Positions 61,700 through 64,000 of a stretch of 64,000 nt of DNA are shown one piece after another. The notes under the pieces were generated by a model, which saw only the letters and a list, made by a program, of their open reading frames with translations, searched no databases and was not told where the DNA came from. The position numbers and the translations under genes were made by a program. Each line of letters begins with the position of its first letter. Position 1 is the stretch's first letter. Origin of the DNA: Prevotella sp. (GTDB lineage: Bacteria; Bacteroidota; Bacteroidia; Bacteroidales; Bacteroidaceae); the NCBI GenBank assembly GCA_017847725.1, contig JAGAXW010000006.1, positions 1 through 64,000 on the forward strand, written 5' to 3'.

Positions 61700-62782
61700 A
61701 TGCCCGCCCGAGAATCCAGATTCGACCTGCTGCGCCTGTTGTCCATGTACATGATTGTATGCGGCCACCTCGTCTATCACGGCATCCGCCAAGTCCTCAC
61801 GCCCGAGCTGGAGTATCAGGCGTTTGGCGAGTCAGCGACGGGACAGGTCAACTTCGTGCTCACCCAGCTGCTGGGACTGCTGTGCAACGTAGGTCCCAAC
61901 GTGTTCATCATGATTACCGGCTACTTCCTAATAGTTCCGCGCACGTTCCGCTCGGTCTGGAACAAGGGAGTCAGGTTGTGGCTCACCATCGTCTTCTATG
62001 GAGTCGCCATCTACAGCGTCGCCGCCCTCTGCCGCCACACCTTCGACAGCCGGGAGCTGCTGACGCAGCTGACTCCCATCTACTCCACCACCTACTGGTT
62101 TATGACGATGTATATGGGTATCCTGTTGCTGTCGCCTTTCCTGGCCAAGATGGCCCAGTCGCTGAGCCGGCGCGAGTACCAGATGCTGCTGGGCGTGCTG
62201 CTGGTGATGAACTTCGGGCACGAGCAGATGGGCTACGCCTTCGTCTACGGCAGTCGGCAGCTATTCTTTATTTTCATCTTCCTCATCGGAGGCTATGTCC
62301 GCCTGCACCAGCCCAGCGGTCGCTGGCTCGCCTGGACCGGTGCAGCCTATCTGCTGACGTGCGTGGCGCTGACCGGCATCTTTGCCGTCAGCCAAATGAT
62401 GTTTCACACCACCCCCTATCTGCACATCAAGGGACTGGCCAACAACAGCGCTCCGCTGTTCACGTCGGTATGCCTGTTCCTGTGGTTCAGCTCGCTGCCC
62501 AACCCCACATCGAGGGTGGCCCATTGGGCGGTGCGCACCAGTCCTTATATCCTGAGCGTCTACCTGATTCACGAGCACAGCGAAGTGCGCGCACTGCTCT
62601 GGGACCGTCTGATACGGCCCACCGAGTATCTGCACGACTGGTATTTTCTGTTCTATGCCCTGGGGGCTTGCGCTGTCGTCATGGCCGTCTGTATAGCCGT
62701 CGACATGCTGCGCAAGCGAGTGAGCAGCCTAATCCCACCTCGAGCGCCCCATCCAAATGCGGATGCGGTTGGTCAGCGCTGA
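61700..62782 (+). CDS. Membrane acyltransferase (acyltransferase-3 family)
   Basis: The 360-aa protein starts RFDLLRLLSMYMIVCGHLVYHG, with the catalytic-type His of the acyltransferase-3 fold, and has about ten helices. Such enzymes O-acetylate or succinylate surface sugars. The gene starts 4 nt after the GT2 gene. Its last 54 bp overlap the convergent glycosyltransferase gene. Confidence 0.85.
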   Translation: MPARESRFDLLRLLSMYMIVCGHLVYHGIRQVLTPELEYQAFGESATGQVNFVLTQLLGLLCNVGPNVFIMITGYFLIVPRTFRSVWNKGVRLWLTIVFYGVAIYSVAALCRHTFDSRELLTQLTPIYSTTYWFMTMYMGILLLSPFLAKMAQSLSRREYQMLLGVLLVMNFGHEQMGYAFVYGSRQLFFIFIFLIGGYVRLHQPSGRWLAWTGAAYLLTCVALTGIFAVSQMMFHTTPYLHIKGLANNSAPLFTSVCLFLWFSSLPNPTSRVAHWAVRTSPYILSVYLIHEHSEVRALLWDRLIRPTEYLHDWYFLFYALGACAVVMAVCIAVDMLRKRVSSLIPPRAPHPNADAVGQR

Positions 62783-63754
62783 CGTGATGCGGCTGAAGTT
62801 GCCCTTGCGCAGGTTGATCCACAGCTCCTCCAGCGAGCGGCCCACCTTGATCCAGGGATGCCCCCAGGCGAAGGTGCGGAACATACGCTCCTTGTACTCC
62901 ACATTCTCAATCACGTACTTAGGATGCCTGAGCGGCATCTCCAGCTCGTAGTGGTCCATGGTGAAGATGCGGCGCATGGCTCTGGGCAGGTCGTCGTTCG
63001 AGCCCGAATAGTGTACGCCCTCGTCGGTGGCCCCGGCGTTGCTGATCATGTTGACGCGCGGCACGATGCTCAGCCCCGAGTTGAAGAAGATGGCCGCATG
63101 GAAGATGGTCTCATAATAGGCCTTATGGACAGAGCGGTGGTAGCGGCAGAACCGGACGAAATCCTGCTGGTATCTGCGCTCCTTGATGAGCGTCTCCAGC
63201 TGGTGCATGTTGAAGTCGTCGTCCAGGAAGCCATAGTGCTCGTCCCACTGGTCGACCACCCTGCGCCACGTCGCCCATCCGTTGATAGAGAAAGTGGTGG
63301 TGAAGAAGTAGTCGTACGGCACGTCGGGTGTCTTCTCGTCGTAGTTCAGGCCCGAGATGATACTGATGCGCTGGTCGTTCTCATAGCGGTCGAGCAGCTC
63401 CTTGCAGAAGGGGAAGAACGACTGCGACGGCACGTCGTCGTCCTCAAACTTGATGCACTTGTCGTACAGCGAGAAAGCCCACTTGATAGAATAGTAGTTC
63501 GACGGGTCGCAGCCGACATTCTGCTCCTGATAATTGCGCCTCACGTCGCACTGCCAGTCAATCTGGTCGTCGCTCACGATGGCCCTGCAGGCCTCCATCT
63601 TCTGTCGGTCGGCGTCGCTGCGGGGCCCGTCCTGATAGAGCAGGAGTTTCGACGGGCGTGCCTCCCTGATGGCGTCGAAGAGCCTCTTCAGCTGTTCCGG
63701 ACGGTTGAAGAACAGCACCAATACTGCAATATCTGTTTTGGCTGGATGTTTCAT
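62729..63754 (-). CDS. GT-A fold glycosyltransferase, convergent with the acyltransferase
   Basis: The 341-aa protein starts MKHPAKTDIAVLVLFFNRPEQL, with IKFEDDDVPSQSFF near residue 103 as the DxD-type site and INGWATWRRVVDQW near 160. It resembles the glycosyltransferases often labelled HlpA-like or GNT-I-like in Bacteroidota polysaccharide loci. It is on the opposite strand and its 3' end overlaps the acyltransferase gene. Confidence 0.8.
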   Translation of the reverse strand: MKHPAKTDIAVLVLFFNRPEQLKRLFDAIREARPSKLLLYQDGPRSDADRQKMEACRAIVSDDQIDWQCDVRRNYQEQNVGCDPSNYYSIKWAFSLYDKCIKFEDDDVPSQSFFPFCKELLDRYENDQRISIISGLNYDEKTPDVPYDYFFTTTFSINGWATWRRVVDQWDEHYGFLDDDFNMHQLETLIKERRYQQDFVRFCRYHRSVHKAYYETIFHAAIFFNSGLSIVPRVNMISNAGATDEGVHYSGSNDDLPRAMRRIFTMDHYELEMPLRHPKYVIENVEYKERMFRTFAWGHPWIKVGRSLEELWINLRKGNFSRITSALTNRIRIWMGRSRWD

Positions 63755-63773
63755 CTTCGTAATATACTGGCTG

Positions 63774-63781
63774 CAAAGATA
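63774..63781 (-). promoter_or_regulatory. Promoter -7 box of the convergent glycosyltransferase
   Basis: Minus-strand TATCTTTG ends 20 bases from the ATG. Confidence 0.5.
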
Positions 63782-63919
63782 CGAAAAAATTTATGAACAG
63801 CGTACGATGAATTATAAACTTTGTTTCGTAAGGGCGCAAGTAATAGTACACAATCAATATGAATGGGCAAACTTTTGGTTGTTTTTTACATAATTCCATT
63901 GTTATTTGAGAAAAAACAC

Positions 63920-63927
63920 TATCTTTG
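63920..63927 (+). promoter_or_regulatory. Promoter -7 box of the right-edge gene
   Basis: TATCTTTG lies 21 bases before the ATG of the partial gene. Confidence 0.5.
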
Positions 63928-63947
63928 CAGAAAAATTTCAGCAGATT

Positions 63948-64000
63948 ATGAACTACGCACTGATTATTGCAGGAGGCTCGGGCAACCGCATGGGACAAGA
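63948..64000 (+). CDS. Partial nucleotidyltransferase, IspD/TarI-like
   Basis: The first 17 codons before the window edge read MNYALIIAGGSGNRMGQ. This is the nucleotide-binding start of the IspD family (2-C-methylerythritol 4-phosphate cytidylyltransferase) and its relatives in polysaccharide clusters (TarI, for CDP-ribitol). The surface-glycan context would favour the latter, but too little is visible to choose. Confidence 0.65.
   Translation, partial: MNYALIIAGGSGNRMGQ

Overview
The window looks like a chromosomal segment of a Bacteroidota bacterium, most likely a Prevotella-type member of the Bacteroidales. The evidence is direct. Promoters follow the Bacteroidota pattern TTTG-N19/20-TAnnTTTG. 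SecD and SecF are fused. There are Oar-like TonB receptor, BspA-type leucine-rich repeat and nucleoside-kinase families typical of the group. Two type IX secretion genes (porX, porW/sprE) are present, and a DUF4271-hemD-rnpA-yidD-tyrS cluster lies in the order I associate with Bacteroidales.

Layout: 1-12.9 kb holds a MaoC-like hydratase, secDF, a membrane-anchored EEP-fold hydrolase, a rhomboid protease, HU, a two-subunit 2-oxoacid:ferredoxin oxidoreductase, an S41 peptidase lipoprotein and a nucleoside kinase. 12.9-20.9 kb holds a Na/Pi cotransporter, a TonB-dependent receptor and an M16 peptidase. 20.9-24.4 kb is accessory: palindromic repeats, a decayed RelE-like remnant, a secreted BspA-like protein with a G8 tract in its signal peptide and a GC-mosaic body, and an unannotated 57-aa peptide. 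24.4-29.6 kb holds metK and the DUF4271-hemD-rnpA-yidD-tyrS cluster, ending in tRNA-Gln(TTG).

29,553-40,116 is a complete integrative and mobilizable element inserted in the 3' end of tRNA-Gln, bounded by an exact 17-bp direct repeat (attL/attR). It carries excisionase-like and tyrosine integrase genes, a helicase, a Toprim primase, a small coiled-coil protein and a MobV relaxase. Between helicase and primase lies a 9-nt-phased array of eleven TGTTGA hexamers in alternating orientation, a strong candidate replication origin. Six GCAATTGC palindromes lie just after it. The cargo is an operon of three unrecognised envelope-type genes, structured RNA-like elements, two candidate small RNAs and a truncated HicB. 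This element is the most novel part of the window.

40.2-64 kb returns to core genes: kduI-kduD, tadA/birA (divergent and nearly leaderless), pyrH, psd-pssA-DUF4834, dnaE, trxA, tsaE-porX-porW-aroA (a run of 4-nt overlaps, PorW carrying an N-terminal fusion), tRNA-Pro(GGG), tcdA, pckA and a surface-polysaccharide cluster (flippase, GT2, acyltransferase, a convergent glycosyltransferase). The start of an ispD-like gene runs off the right edge.

All family names come from reading motifs by eye. No database search was run.
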